Program-made: the position numbers and the translations under genes
From: Minwuiaceae bacterium
GTDB taxonomy: Bacteria > Pseudomonadota > Alphaproteobacteria > Minwuiales > Minwuiaceae
Direction of reading: 5' to 3'
DNA: 63,724 bases
Assembly (NCBI GenBank): GCA_028278525.1
Contig: JANQEE010000014.1
Span: 1 to 63,724, forward strand
Part shown: piece by piece, positions 30,032 through 38,862 of the stretch
How positions within the stretch are numbered: the first letter of the stretch is position 1
Layout of the letters: each line of letters begins with the position of its first letter
The notes under the pieces: generated by a model
Told to the model about the DNA's origin: nothing
The model's database searches: none
The model's input: only the letters and a program-made list of their open reading frames with translations

Positions 30032-30816
30032 TACATCGCCGCGGAAGTGGGGTTGCCACCGACGCCGAACAGGGCCTGTCTGCAGGACAGCCACCGGGCG
30101 GCGGGGTGCGCGGAAACCGTGCTCATGAATTGTTCCACAAAAAGCCATGTCTCGGTATCCATCGCGAGATGGTGTGTCAACAGGCCGGTGGGCTCCGCCG
30201 TGTCCACCACGCCGCGCCGCCGGGAGCCAACATGGTCGCAGACCTGCCTCAGCGCGTCGTCGAGTCCGACGAACTCGCGGCCTTCGCGCCAATTGACAGG
30301 ATCGCAATGGGTGTTGGTCTGCCGCAACCCGGGCGCGGCCTCATTGCCGGGCCTCGGACCGTGGGTGGAAAGCCCGTCGAAGCCGATCTTGGCGAGATGC
30401 GGCAACAGGGCTGCGTCGATGCGGTTCCAGGGCGGTACAAGGACTTTTTCAAAACGGGGGCCGAACAGCGCTCCAAGGCCGGTCAAACCGTTCGCCAGCT
30501 CCCGCAACCGGTCGTCCACGCTGCCGATCAATTCGGTTTTCTTGATGCCTGCGGCGGCGTGATTGCGGTGGGTATAGCCGTGTTGCACGATCTGCACGCC
30601 ATCGAGTCCACCACATCGTTGGACGAGCGCGGGATCGGCCGCGGCCGGAATGACGGCAAGGCAAAGCGGCACATCCACCCGGAGGTGGAGGTCGATAAGC
30701 CGGTCCAAGGCGGCGCAGGGTCGCTCCGCGTCGTCGTCGCGCCACCAGAAGGTCGCGGTCGATCCGGCGCTTTGCCAGCGGTCGAGTTCCTCGCGCAAGT
30801 CGTTCCAGCCGGGCAT
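30031..30816 (-). CDS. Polysaccharide deacetylase-like protein
   Basis: A 261-residue protein of the NodB/CE4-like superfamily. The metal-site features are the paired aspartates in FWWRDDDAERP (near residue 27) and the HGYTHRNH motif (about residues 79-86), as in deacetylases of N-acetylated sugars. VLVPPWNRID is the expected later motif. There is no signal peptide, so it probably works in the cytosol on a lipid-linked or nucleotide-linked sugar rather than on a finished polymer. It lies 6 bases after a MurG-like glycosyltransferase gene in a tight operon. Confidence 0.85.
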   Translation of the reverse strand: MPGWNDLREELDRWQSAGSTATFWWRDDDAERPCAALDRLIDLHLRVDVPLCLAVIPAAADPALVQRCGGLDGVQIVQHGYTHRNHAAAGIKKTELIGSVDDRLRELANGLTGLGALFGPRFEKVLVPPWNRIDAALLPHLAKIGFDGLSTHGPRPGNEAAPGLRQTNTHCDPVNWREGREFVGLDDALRQVCDHVGSRRRGVVDTAEPTGLLTHHLAMDTETWLFVEQFMSTVSAHPAARWLSCRQALFGVGGNPTSAAM

Positions 30817-30822
30817 CGTCGG

Positions 30823-31971
30823 CTACCCGGCGCGGCCGACCCAGTTGCGCACAAGGTCCGCTGTCGTCTCGGCGCCGGAAGTGTCGATGCCGTCCGCGGA
30901 GAAGCCGTCGCCGAGCAGGGCGGCATCGACGGCAGCCGCCAGTTTCGTCGGTGTCAGCGCCGCCTCTTCGACGATATGCAACGCGCCCTTTTCGGCAAGC
31001 CGATGGGCGCGCAATGTCTGCTCCGTCTCTTCGCCGCTGGCGTAGGGCACGACGACCGCGCGGCACCCGGCTTGAACGATATCCATCATCGTATTGTAGC
31101 CGGCCTGGCTGATCGAAACCCGGCAATCGTTCAACAGCGCCTGGAAATCGCTACGGGCACGCTCAACCTGAATGCCGGGCCCGGCACTTCCGAGAATGCC
31201 GCCGAAATCCTCGTCGCGCATGGTGATGCCGGCAAGAATGTGCCATGTCGCGTCCCGCGCCCGGGTCATCGGCCGCGCCGCGATTGCCGCCCGCAGGAGG
31301 TCCGCTCCAACGGCGCCGCTGCCCGCGGAGACAACGACGCTGTCCCGGCCGTTCGCCTTCGGCTTGCCTTCGCCATCGATCACATATCCGGTGTAGGACA
31401 GCTTGTCGGCGATCCGCCGCGCCGGAGGGAAGGTCTCGTCGAACCGTATCAGGTTGGGGTCGCCGTGGATCACCACATGATCGAAGTAGCCTTCGACGGT
31501 CTCCAGCATCTCCTCCAGACGCTCCGGTTTTCTTTTGGCAACCAGTACATCGCGCACCGACGAGAGGACGACCGGCGGTCGAGGCTCTGCCTTCGCCGTC
31601 TGCAGCAAGGGTATGATCTCGAACCGCATCTGCCTCCGCCCGAAGGGGAACATCTCGAACATCAAGACCTGCGGCTGGCGCTGCCGCCAGGTATCCAGCA
31701 GCATTTCGGTCCGTCGGCGGCGCCATTCGTCGTCGACTTCGCGGCCCGCTTCGTCCACCAGGGCGTTGAAGTTGGGGTCGCCCGCGCGGGTCGGCGGCAG
31801 TTGCACCAACTCCGCATCGCCAACATTCAAGCCCGGGATCGGGCTGCCGCCGGACACCAGTGTCACGTCGACCCCCGCTGCCTGAATGGCCCGGGTCAGG
31901 GTCGCCGCCCGACGCAAATGACCGATGCCGAGCAGATGCTGTACATAGAACAGAAGGCGCGGCCGGCTCAT
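30823..31971 (-). CDS. MurG-like glycosyltransferase (second copy)
   Basis: A 382-residue GT-B glycosyltransferase. It starts RPRLLFYVQHLLGIGHLRRA, the GxGHLRR loop being that of MurG/GT28-type enzymes, and ends with a QAGYNTMMDIVQAGCRAVVVPY motif for the nucleotide-sugar donor. It is a paralogue of the gene at 34953-36182. There is no membrane segment. Its ATG overlaps the histidine phosphatase stop by four bases. Donor and acceptor are unknown. Confidence 0.85.
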   Translation of the reverse strand: MSRPRLLFYVQHLLGIGHLRRAATLTRAIQAAGVDVTLVSGGSPIPGLNVGDAELVQLPPTRAGDPNFNALVDEAGREVDDEWRRRRTEMLLDTWRQRQPQVLMFEMFPFGRRQMRFEIIPLLQTAKAEPRPPVVLSSVRDVLVAKRKPERLEEMLETVEGYFDHVVIHGDPNLIRFDETFPPARRIADKLSYTGYVIDGEGKPKANGRDSVVVSAGSGAVGADLLRAAIAARPMTRARDATWHILAGITMRDEDFGGILGSAGPGIQVERARSDFQALLNDCRVSISQAGYNTMMDIVQAGCRAVVVPYASGEETEQTLRAHRLAEKGALHIVEEAALTPTKLAAAVDAALLGDGFSADGIDTSGAETTADLVRNWVGRAG

Positions 31972-32561
31972 CGTATTTCCAGCCCGATGTTGACCGCAGC
32001 AGGCGCTGGGCTGCCATCCGCCGACAGGCTGAACAGATGGGCGGCCCGCCAGTCCATTCGGACCGGCGGATCGACGGTCATGTCCCAATCGTAAGCCCGA
32101 GCTACGACCGCGCGGATGACGCCTTTGTGCGTGACGGCAATGCTTAGGCCGCCCTCTCCGGCCCTTTCCTTAAGCCACGGCCGCAGGCGGTTTTGCACGT
32201 CGCGGGGCGACTCGCCGTCCGGCGGGCGCATGTCCAGGCCGAGGATTTCGTTTGCCTGCATCGCGGCAGGGTCCTCCGCACGCAGGTCGTCGAGGGTTCG
32301 TCCTTCCCAGCCGCCGAGATCCATCTCGACCAGGCGCGGCTCGATGGTCAGGTCCGACGCGCCCAGCAACCGTGCGGTCTCGGTCGTGCGGACCAGAGGG
32401 CTGGAAAACCATCTCGCCGGGCCCAAACGTTTCGGCACGCGGAGTCCGCCGAGCCGGGCCCTGGCTTCGCCGGTCAACGGAATGTCCGCCCGGCCCTGCA
32501 GCCGCTTGGACCGGTTCCAGGCGGTTTCGCCGTGGCGGATCAGCAGCAGTTCAGCGCCCAT
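31968..32561 (-). CDS. Histidine phosphatase family protein
   Basis: A 197-residue phosphoglycerate-mutase-fold phosphatase. The N-terminal LLIRHGETAWN carries the catalytic RHG motif, and AVTHKGVIRAVVARA holds the second catalytic histidine. It resembles CobC/GpmB-type broad phosphatases. It sits among glycosyltransferase genes with overlaps on both sides (22 bases upstream, 4 downstream). A sugar-phosphate or lipid-phosphate substrate fits the setting better than a cobalamin or glycolytic role. Confidence 0.92.
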   Translation of the reverse strand: MGAELLLIRHGETAWNRSKRLQGRADIPLTGEARARLGGLRVPKRLGPARWFSSPLVRTTETARLLGASDLTIEPRLVEMDLGGWEGRTLDDLRAEDPAAMQANEILGLDMRPPDGESPRDVQNRLRPWLKERAGEGGLSIAVTHKGVIRAVVARAYDWDMTVDPPVRMDWRAAHLFSLSADGSPAPAAVNIGLEIR

Positions 32562-33673
32562 TGCAGGCCTTCATCCAGTATGGCCGCGGCTTTTTCGACC
32601 GGCCGGTCTTCGGCGACGAACCGCTGCGCCTGCCGTCCAAGGCGGTCCCGTTCGCGGTCGTCATCCAACAGCCGGCGGATCTTCAACGCGAAGTCCGCCG
32701 CGTCATCCGGGGTGGCCAACAGCCCCGTGTTGCCGTCCAGAACCACATCCGGCACGCCGCGCTCGTTGCCTGCGACAACCGGAAGCCCGGCTGCCTGGGC
32801 TTCCAGGAACGCCATGCCGTAAGCCTCGCCGGCGGCCGGCCAGACATACAGATCGCAGGCCGCATAGATAGCCGGCAGGTCGTCGGGATCCTGGGCGCCA
32901 AGATAGAAAACTTCGGATTGTATCGGATCGAACCCGGCGCGGATCCGTTCCGCCGCCTCGCCGTCGCCGACGACGATCAGGCGCCAGTCGTCGCCCGGCA
33001 GCCGGCCGAGCGCATCGGCAAGTCGTGCGTAGGATACCGCCTTATCGCCGCCGCGCATCATGCCGACCGCCAGGAGCCAGCGCCGCGACGGATCAAGGCC
33101 GTGCTCGGCCGCAAGTCTCGCCCGGTCGGCGGCGGCCTGAAGGAACCGGCTGGCGTCCAGGAACGGTGGCAGGTAGATCATCCGCGCGTCCGGCCCGACC
33201 AACGGTTCGATCCCCGCTCTGTCGCGACGCGTCAGGCAGAAGATCACGCGCGCCTGCTGGATTGCCTTGCGCGCTGTCTTAAAACCGGCGTCCCACGGTC
33301 CGCCTTCGCGTTTCGGCGCATGGGATGCCTCGGCGACGACGTAGGGGATGTCCAACGCCGCAGCAATCGGCGGTCCGAGATGGTCCGGCGCCTTGTGATA
33401 GAGATGGTAGGTGAACCAAACATCGGGTCGGTCAGTGGCCGGCCCCGCTGCCCAATCGCGTAGCAGTCCGGCGACCTCTTCTTCGGCGCGCGTTTCGATT
33501 TCGCCTTGTCGGCGCGCGTCGCCCAATTTGTCGTAGCTGCGCAGTTCCGACGCCAGATCGACCTTATGGCCGGCCATCCGCAAGGCGTCGATCAACAGGC
33601 GGGACATCCGCCGGTCGCCGGACGGGTTGGGATGGGTCGGCGGCTTCAGCGGCGAGTAAAAGGCGATCCGCAC
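32540..33673 (-). CDS. Glycosyltransferase family 4 protein (first in pair)
   Basis: A 377-residue GT-B protein. It begins MRIAFYSPLKPPTHPNPSGDRRMSRLL, typical of GT4 with a glycine-rich acceptor loop, and has the donor-site E-x7-E motif as EAYGMAFLEAQAAGLPVVAG near residues 280-300. Intact RWLLAVGMMRGGDKA matches the donor-domain start. It is upstream of the histidine phosphatase with a 22-base overlap and 5 bases after the other GT4 gene, so it belongs to the operon. Sugar specificity cannot be read. Confidence 0.92.
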   Translation of the reverse strand: MRIAFYSPLKPPTHPNPSGDRRMSRLLIDALRMAGHKVDLASELRSYDKLGDARRQGEIETRAEEEVAGLLRDWAAGPATDRPDVWFTYHLYHKAPDHLGPPIAAALDIPYVVAEASHAPKREGGPWDAGFKTARKAIQQARVIFCLTRRDRAGIEPLVGPDARMIYLPPFLDASRFLQAAADRARLAAEHGLDPSRRWLLAVGMMRGGDKAVSYARLADALGRLPGDDWRLIVVGDGEAAERIRAGFDPIQSEVFYLGAQDPDDLPAIYAACDLYVWPAAGEAYGMAFLEAQAAGLPVVAGNERGVPDVVLDGNTGLLATPDDAADFALKIRRLLDDDRERDRLGRQAQRFVAEDRPVEKAAAILDEGLQWALNCC

Positions 33674-33678
33674 GGTGT

Positions 33679-34929
33679 TCAGCCGAGCGTCCGGCGCGGT
33701 TCCGCCGGCTCATCCAGGCCGAACCTGGCCGCCAGGGGCCGGATGCAGCCTTCCAGGTTGAAATCGGCGCGAACCCTTTTCATTCCGGCATCGGCCATCG
33801 CCCGCCGGCGCTCCGGATCATTCGCCAGGTCGGCAATGGCGTCGGCCAGCGCCGAAGGGTCACGCTGCGGCACAAGCAGGCCGGTTATCCCGTCGTCGAT
33901 CAGTTCCGGTATTGCGGACACCGCCGTCGAGATGCAGGCGACACCCTGGCTCTGGGCCTCCAGCAAGACGTTCGGCAGGCCGTCGCGGTCGCCATCCTCT
34001 CCGATCCGACTGGCCAGAACGAACAGGTCGGCCCGGCGATATTGTTCCAGGACAGCGGCCTGGGTCTGCGGGCCCAACCAATCGATGCGGCCATCGATCC
34101 CAAGCTCCCGCGCGCGAGTTTTTAGATGCGGCAACATCGGCCCACCGCCGATGTGGCACCAGCGCCAATCGAGCTCTTTCGACAGGCGGGCCAGCGCGTC
34201 CAGCAGATCGTCATGGCCCTTCTTGGGCACGGCTCGTCCGACTGTCAGCAGACGCAGGGGGCCACCGGCCAGCCGTTCTGCCGACGGCCGGCTGTCGAAC
34301 CGGTCCAGGTCGAGGCCATGATAGACCAGTCCAACCCGGTCGTCCGGCGCCCGTTCCGAAAGATGTGCGGCGTTGGCCTGGGAGCAGGTCACGAGCCAGC
34401 GGCAGTCCGCCAGCTTTTCCGCCTTTTCCCATTCCGGGATTGTCCAGACGTCCTTGGCATGCGCCGACACTGTCCAGGGCAGGCCCTTCAGGCGCGCCGT
34501 GTAGCGTGCGACCGAGGCGGGCGTATGCAGGAAATGTGCGTGCAGATGTTCCACCCCTTTATCCAACTCGGTCGCCAGAACCAGGGCCTGGCCGAAGCGG
34601 CGCGCCCGGTTGCGCGTCGGGTCGCGGCGAAAATCGCGCCACCACAGGCGCCATGTCGCCGTATAACCGGGCAGACGGCGGGCCCGACGCCAGGCGCGCC
34701 AGACCCGGGCGGGTTCCTGGTGCAGGTATTCCGGCAGGTAGTGAACCTTGGCCTGGATCTCGTCGTGCACCGGGTGGGTGGCGCGGTCGGTCGGATGGCG
34801 CAGGGAGTACAGGACGATGTCCAGGCCGCGTCGTTCCAGCGCCAGGATTTCCTGCGCGATGAACGTCTCGGAAAGGCGCGGATAGCCCTTCAACACGAAA
34901 GCTGTGCGGTGGGGCGATGGCGCTGGCAT
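33679..34929 (-). CDS. Glycosyltransferase family 4 protein (second in pair)
   Basis: A 416-residue GT-B glycosyltransferase. AFVLKGYPRLSETFIAQEIL at the N-terminus is characteristic of exopolysaccharide-type GT4 enzymes (KGYPRLSETFI). HLHAHFLHTPASVARY and the C-terminal DGLPNVLLEAQSQGVACIST carry the usual acceptor and donor motifs. The ATG at 34927-34929 is the first before the domain. It follows a MurG-like gene by 23 bases. Confidence 0.92.
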   Translation of the reverse strand: MPAPSPHRTAFVLKGYPRLSETFIAQEILALERRGLDIVLYSLRHPTDRATHPVHDEIQAKVHYLPEYLHQEPARVWRAWRRARRLPGYTATWRLWWRDFRRDPTRNRARRFGQALVLATELDKGVEHLHAHFLHTPASVARYTARLKGLPWTVSAHAKDVWTIPEWEKAEKLADCRWLVTCSQANAAHLSERAPDDRVGLVYHGLDLDRFDSRPSAERLAGGPLRLLTVGRAVPKKGHDDLLDALARLSKELDWRWCHIGGGPMLPHLKTRARELGIDGRIDWLGPQTQAAVLEQYRRADLFVLASRIGEDGDRDGLPNVLLEAQSQGVACISTAVSAIPELIDDGITGLLVPQRDPSALADAIADLANDPERRRAMADAGMKRVRADFNLEGCIRPLAARFGLDEPAEPRRTLG

Positions 34930-34952
34930 GCAGGTCGTCGACCGAGGGTGGC

Positions 34953-36182
34953 TCAGAAGCCGGTTCGAACCACCCGCCGGTCGGCAATGGTCTCGTCTTC
35001 GGGCTTGGACAGCCACGGCTCGGTCAGGCGGTTGACGTTGACGATGCCTTCCAGCAGGCCCGGCACCACCACTTCCGATGGGCGCCGTTGCCGGGGCAGG
35101 GCGCGAAGGGCCTGGGCCATTACTTGAGGATCGTGATCGAATTCGTCGGGAAGCATCTGCACCAGACCCAGGTCCTGGGCCCGTCTTGCTCTGATCGTCT
35201 GCTCCAGCCGCGGAGCGTGGCGCGGGACGATCAGCGCCTGCTTATCCAGTGACAGGATCTCGCAGAACGTGTTGTAGCCGCCCATGGCGACCACCCCGAC
35301 CGCCTTTGCCGCAATGCTCTCCAGGTGCGCGTCGAAGACGATGGCCTCGACCCGTTTCAGCTTGGCGACGCGGGCCATGAACTGCGCCTGGCGCTCCGGT
35401 TGCATGAACGGCCCCAGCACAAGCAAGGCCGGATAGGGCAACAGGGGATCGTGCTCGTAGGCGCGTAAGACCCAGTCGATCAGGCCGTCGCCGTCGCCGC
35501 CGCCGCCCGTGGTCACCAGTATGTAAGGCTGGTCGGTAATTTCCGGCATCTGGGCCGGCATGGAAGGTTCCACTTCGCGGGGCAGGTAGCCGGTATAGAC
35601 GACCTTTCGCTTCACCTCCGCGGTCAAATCAAGGCCGTCCAGCGGGTCGCAGATCTGCGGCAGGCCGTACACCCAGATTTCGTCGTACAGGGTTTCCAGC
35701 GCCGGTATGACCTTCTTGCGTTCCCATTCGGGGATCAGCAGGCTCGGCTCGTCCATAACGTCGCGCAAACCCAGCACCAGGCGGGTGCCGCGCTCTTTCA
35801 GCTGCCGCAGCGTCTGCCCGACTTCGCCGCGCAGGCCGAGCGGTTCCTTGTCGACGATGAAGACATCGGGATCGAAGACGTCCGCCGTATGCAGGATGAT
35901 CGACGCCCGTAGACGGACCGTCTCCTCAATGTCCATCGGCAGTTTCAGCGATGTGTACTCGCCGTTGTGTAATTTGATGACACCTGGAACGCGCACGAAA
36001 TCGACCCGATCATGGAAGTCGAAACTACCGATGATCGGAGACCCTGAAAGAATCAGGACCGACAAATCGTCGTGTTTGGCAGCCAATGCTTGAGCAATGG
36101 TCCGGCACCGGCGCAGATGCCCCAAACCCATTGAGTCATGACTGTAAATTAGTACGCGGGCGCCGGCTTGAATGCCCGACAT
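34953..36182 (-). CDS. MurG-like glycosyltransferase (first copy)
   Basis: A 409-residue GT-B protein and the first gene of the minus-strand glycan operon. RVLIYSHDSMGLGHLRRCRTIAQAL carries the GxGHLRR loop; YILVTTGGGGDGDGL and AMGGYNTFCEILSLDKQALIVPR form the donor site. It is longer than its paralogue at 30823 and differs in the middle part (HTADVFDPDVFIVDKEPLGLRGE). Its start faces the cyclic-nucleotide-binding protein gene across 236 bases, in which I see no clear promoter. Confidence 0.86.
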   Translation of the reverse strand: MSGIQAGARVLIYSHDSMGLGHLRRCRTIAQALAAKHDDLSVLILSGSPIIGSFDFHDRVDFVRVPGVIKLHNGEYTSLKLPMDIEETVRLRASIILHTADVFDPDVFIVDKEPLGLRGEVGQTLRQLKERGTRLVLGLRDVMDEPSLLIPEWERKKVIPALETLYDEIWVYGLPQICDPLDGLDLTAEVKRKVVYTGYLPREVEPSMPAQMPEITDQPYILVTTGGGGDGDGLIDWVLRAYEHDPLLPYPALLVLGPFMQPERQAQFMARVAKLKRVEAIVFDAHLESIAAKAVGVVAMGGYNTFCEILSLDKQALIVPRHAPRLEQTIRARRAQDLGLVQMLPDEFDHDPQVMAQALRALPRQRRPSEVVVPGLLEGIVNVNRLTEPWLSKPEDETIADRRVVRTGF

Positions 36183-36418
36183 TGCCCCTCTCCCTGTTCG
36201 CCCGAACGGACTATTGCATACCGCATCCCAGCGCGAAATGTATCTTTTTGGTTGACTCGCGGCCGGCGCCCTGCTCCTAGGGCATTGGGAAGCATCGGGA
36301 AATCCGCGATACGGCCACGGTGACGCTGGACTCGTCCGGCTTGCCGACGATAATGAAGCGGGGATTTTCGAACGAGCCGAAAGAGGCCAAACACCAGGGG
36401 CGTCAAGGGAGGTATTTG

Positions 36419-36907
36419 GTGAGCCTGAACGAAGAAGTTGAGCTGCTGCGGAACATTCCGATGTTCTCTAAGATTGAGCCGTCGAAGCTCAAGCTGCTCG
36501 CTTTCACCTCGGAAAGACTTACTTTTCAGGAAGGCCAAATCGTTTGCCGGCAGGGCGACATGGGCGACTCCATGTATGTGATCGTCGCCGGAGACGTCGA
36601 CGTGATCGTCGATTTACCGAACGGCCCTCTGACGGTTGCCACCCTGCGCAAGAACGATTTCTTCGGCGAGATCGCCATCCTCTGCGACGTGCCCCGCACG
36701 GCGACCATCAAGGCGACCAGCGAATTGACGACGCTGATGATCTCCAAGGACCTGTTCTACCGTCTGGCCACGGAATTCCCGCAAATGGCGGTGGAAGTGA
36801 TGCGGGTGATCGCGCAGCGGCTGCAGCAGACGACCAGCGACCTGCAGGAGACCAAGAACGAGCTTTCGCAGGCCAAGGCGAATGCCGGGGAGTCCGGCGC
36901 CGGGTGA
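36419..36907 (+). CDS. Cyclic-nucleotide-binding domain protein without DNA-binding domain
   Basis: A 162-residue protein. Residues about 10-125 are a CNB domain with the phosphate-binding cassette FFGEIAILCDVPRTATIKA, in which the ribose-binding glutamate and phosphate-binding arginine are kept. The last 35 residues form a likely coiled coil (QQTTSDLQETKNELSQAKA). No helix-turn-helix is present, so it is not a Crp-type transcription factor. I choose the GTG at 36419 because of a near-perfect AAGGGAGGT box 5 bases before it; ATGs at 36320 and 36353 have no such site. Confidence 0.88.
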   Translation: MSLNEEVELLRNIPMFSKIEPSKLKLLAFTSERLTFQEGQIVCRQGDMGDSMYVIVAGDVDVIVDLPNGPLTVATLRKNDFFGEIAILCDVPRTATIKATSELTTLMISKDLFYRLATEFPQMAVEVMRVIAQRLQQTTSDLQETKNELSQAKANAGESGAG

Positions 36908-36954
36908 CCGGTCTGGCTCGATAACGCCGAAAAGTCCCCGTCCGTGTTTCCTGA

Positions 36955-37410
36955 ATGGCAAAACAAACCGATCAAGAACTGCTTGAAGCGCTGACCGGTC
37001 AGGTGTTGCCGCCGGCCAGCAAGCTGCTGGGGTTGCGTCTGGTCGAGCTGGATAGCGAGGCCCGGCGCGTGGTCGTCGAGTTCGACGGCAAGCCGGAATT
37101 CTGCAACCCCATGGGATCCGTGCAGGGCGGTTTCGTTACCGCGATGCTGGACGAAGCCATGGCCATTGCCGGGGTTACCGCCAACCGTTTCACCCATTTC
37201 GTGCCGACGCTGGAAATCAAGACGAGTTTTCTCGAGCCCGCGAAACCCGGCCGGCTGCAGGCCGAGGCCTGGGTGGTGCGGCTCGGCCGGTCGATCGCGT
37301 TTCTGGAAGGGCGCTTGTCGGACGCGGATGGCACGGTGGTCGCGACCGCTTCGGCGACGGCGCGGCTGATGCCCATGAACAAGCCCGACGCCACGCCGCC
37401 GAAGGGCTGA
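36955..37410 (+). CDS. PaaI-family hotdog thioesterase
   Basis: A 151-residue hotdog-fold protein hydrolysing acyl-CoA thioesters. It has the PaaI/ACOT13-type signature FCNPMGSVQGGFVTAMLDEAMAIA (about residues 44-66), with NPMG and the catalytic-region aspartate-glutamate pair in LDEAMA. LEIKTSFLEPAKPGRLQAEA follows. It lies 47 bases downstream of the CNB protein on the same strand and is convergent with the exonuclease III gene. Its substrate is unknown; the nearby aromatic cassette makes an aromatic acyl-CoA possible. Confidence 0.92.
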   Translation: MAKQTDQELLEALTGQVLPPASKLLGLRLVELDSEARRVVVEFDGKPEFCNPMGSVQGGFVTAMLDEAMAIAGVTANRFTHFVPTLEIKTSFLEPAKPGRLQAEAWVVRLGRSIAFLEGRLSDADGTVVATASATARLMPMNKPDATPPKG

Positions 37411-37415
37411 CGAAA

Positions 37416-38219
37416 TCAGTCGGGGACGTCCAGGTTGACGATCACCGGGACATGGTCGGACGGCTTGTCCCAGCCGCGCGCCGCCCGCACGATCTCGGCA
37501 TGGCGCAGGGCGGGTTTCAGGGCCGGTGTGACCCAGACATGGTCCAGCCTGCGGCCCTTGTCCGATTTGGACCAATTCGGCGAGCGGTAGCTCCACCAAC
37601 TGTAGATTTTCTCCGACGTCGGAATGAAATGCCTGATGGCGTCGGTCCAGTCGTGGGAACGATACATTTCCTCCATCGCCTCGACCTCGACCGGCGTGTG
37701 GCTGACCACCTTCAGCAGTTGCTTGTGGGACCAGACGTCGTTTTCATGCGGCGCGACGTTCAGGTCGCCGACCAGCACCAGTTTGTTGTCCTTCCGGCGG
37801 CGTTCCCCGAACCAGTCCGCCATCTCTCGCATAAAGGCCAGCTTGTGGGCGAACTTGTCGTTCTCGTTCGGGTCGGGGATGTCGCCGCCGGCCGGCACAT
37901 AGAAATTGTGCAGTTCGATGCCGCCGGGAAGCAGGGCGCTCAGGTGCCGGCAGTCCTGTTTGCCGCACCAAACCTTTTTGTCGACCTGCTCCAGCGGCAG
38001 GCGGGACAGGATGGCGACGCCGTTGTAGCTTTTCTGGCCGCTGATCGCGATGTGCTTGAAGCCGGCGGATTTCAGGCTTTTCAGGGGAAAGGAATCGTCC
38101 TGGACCTTGGTCTCCTGCAGGCACAGCACATCGGGATTGTGCTCGTCGACCAACCGCTCGACGGCCGGTACGCGAAGCCGGACAGAGTTCACGTTCCAGG
38201 TGGCGATACGAATTTTCAT
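37416..38219 (-). CDS. xthA: Exodeoxyribonuclease III
   Basis: A 267-residue AP endonuclease / 3' exonuclease. It opens MKIRIATWNVNSVRLR, has LCLQETKVQDD with the metal-binding glutamate, LVGDLNVAP, and the final SDHVPVIVNLD with the catalytic aspartate-histidine pair. The ATG at 38217-38219 gives the canonical start. Length is standard. It is 5 bases from the convergent thioesterase gene. The Xth type of repair enzyme is secure; which of several paralogues it is cannot be known. Confidence 0.97.
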   Translation of the reverse strand: MKIRIATWNVNSVRLRVPAVERLVDEHNPDVLCLQETKVQDDSFPLKSLKSAGFKHIAISGQKSYNGVAILSRLPLEQVDKKVWCGKQDCRHLSALLPGGIELHNFYVPAGGDIPDPNENDKFAHKLAFMREMADWFGERRRKDNKLVLVGDLNVAPHENDVWSHKQLLKVVSHTPVEVEAMEEMYRSHDWTDAIRHFIPTSEKIYSWWSYRSPNWSKSDKGRRLDHVWVTPALKPALRHAEIVRAARGWDKPSDHVPVIVNLDVPD

Positions 38220-38257
38220 GGTGGTACGGACTGGGAATGAGGGAAGGAAAGCGGCGC

Positions 38258-38860
38258 TCAGAATATGTTGAAAGTGGCGCCGACGATACCCAGCGGCCAG
38301 CGGCCGGCTTCGAACAGCCGATATTTCAGCGCGAAGGCGTGGTCTTCCTCCTCGCCGGCGGCGAGCACCAGGGCGGCCTGGTAGCAGGCCTGTGTCGCGG
38401 CCCCCGCGGCGGCCCTGATCAGGGCCGGATCGGCGATGCCGGACTGGGAGGCGGCGACGGCGGCGGCGCCGTGAACCACCTCGGACGCAGTACTGGTCAC
38501 GTTGGTCAGCGCGACCATCAGGGCGTCGTCGTCGGCGACGATTTCCGACGCCTCGGCGGTCAGGGCGGCGCGCAACTGTTCCTCGACCTCCCACCAGGAG
38601 GTGTTCCAGTCAGGGTTCTTCGCGGCCGTTTCCGCCTCTTCCCAATCGGATACCGTAGCGACACCCGCATCGGGAAAGCCAAGCGCCATGACATAGGCCT
38701 CGGCGTCCGCTCGCTCGGCGGGGGTGAGCGGCTCGCCGACGGCGGCGAACCAGGACACGTCGGGAATCATTCTGGCGAACCGGGCAACCGCGGCCAGGGT
38801 TGGGAAATCCTCGGCCAGCGCCAGTTCGTCCGGCTGGTCGTCGTCGAACCAATCGACCAT
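38258..38860 (-). CDS. Unknown protein in the aromatic cassette
   Basis: A 200-residue acidic protein I do not recognise. It starts MVDWFDDDQPDELALAEDFP and continues as an alanine-rich, mainly helical sequence with PDWNTSWWEVEEQLRAAL in the middle and a C-terminus rich in small residues (AAGAATQACYQAALVLAAGEEEDHAF). There is no signal peptide. The ATG at 38858-38860 is 2 bases after the stop of the gentisate-dioxygenase-like gene, so it is translated with the cassette. It ends GATFNIF. It could be an assembly or effector partner of the diiron system; this is inference only. Confidence 0.7.
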   Translation of the reverse strand: MVDWFDDDQPDELALAEDFPTLAAVARFARMIPDVSWFAAVGEPLTPAERADAEAYVMALGFPDAGVATVSDWEEAETAAKNPDWNTSWWEVEEQLRAALTAEASEIVADDDALMVALTNVTSTASEVVHGAAAVAASQSGIADPALIRAAAGAATQACYQAALVLAAGEEEDHAFALKYRLFEAGRWPLGIVGATFNIF

Positions 38861-38862
38861 CG

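Noticed and set aside
37416..38594. Longer N-terminus for exonuclease III
   Set aside because: The extra 125 residues are arginine-rich frame shadow of the neighbouring gene; the MKIRIATWNVN start is canonical.
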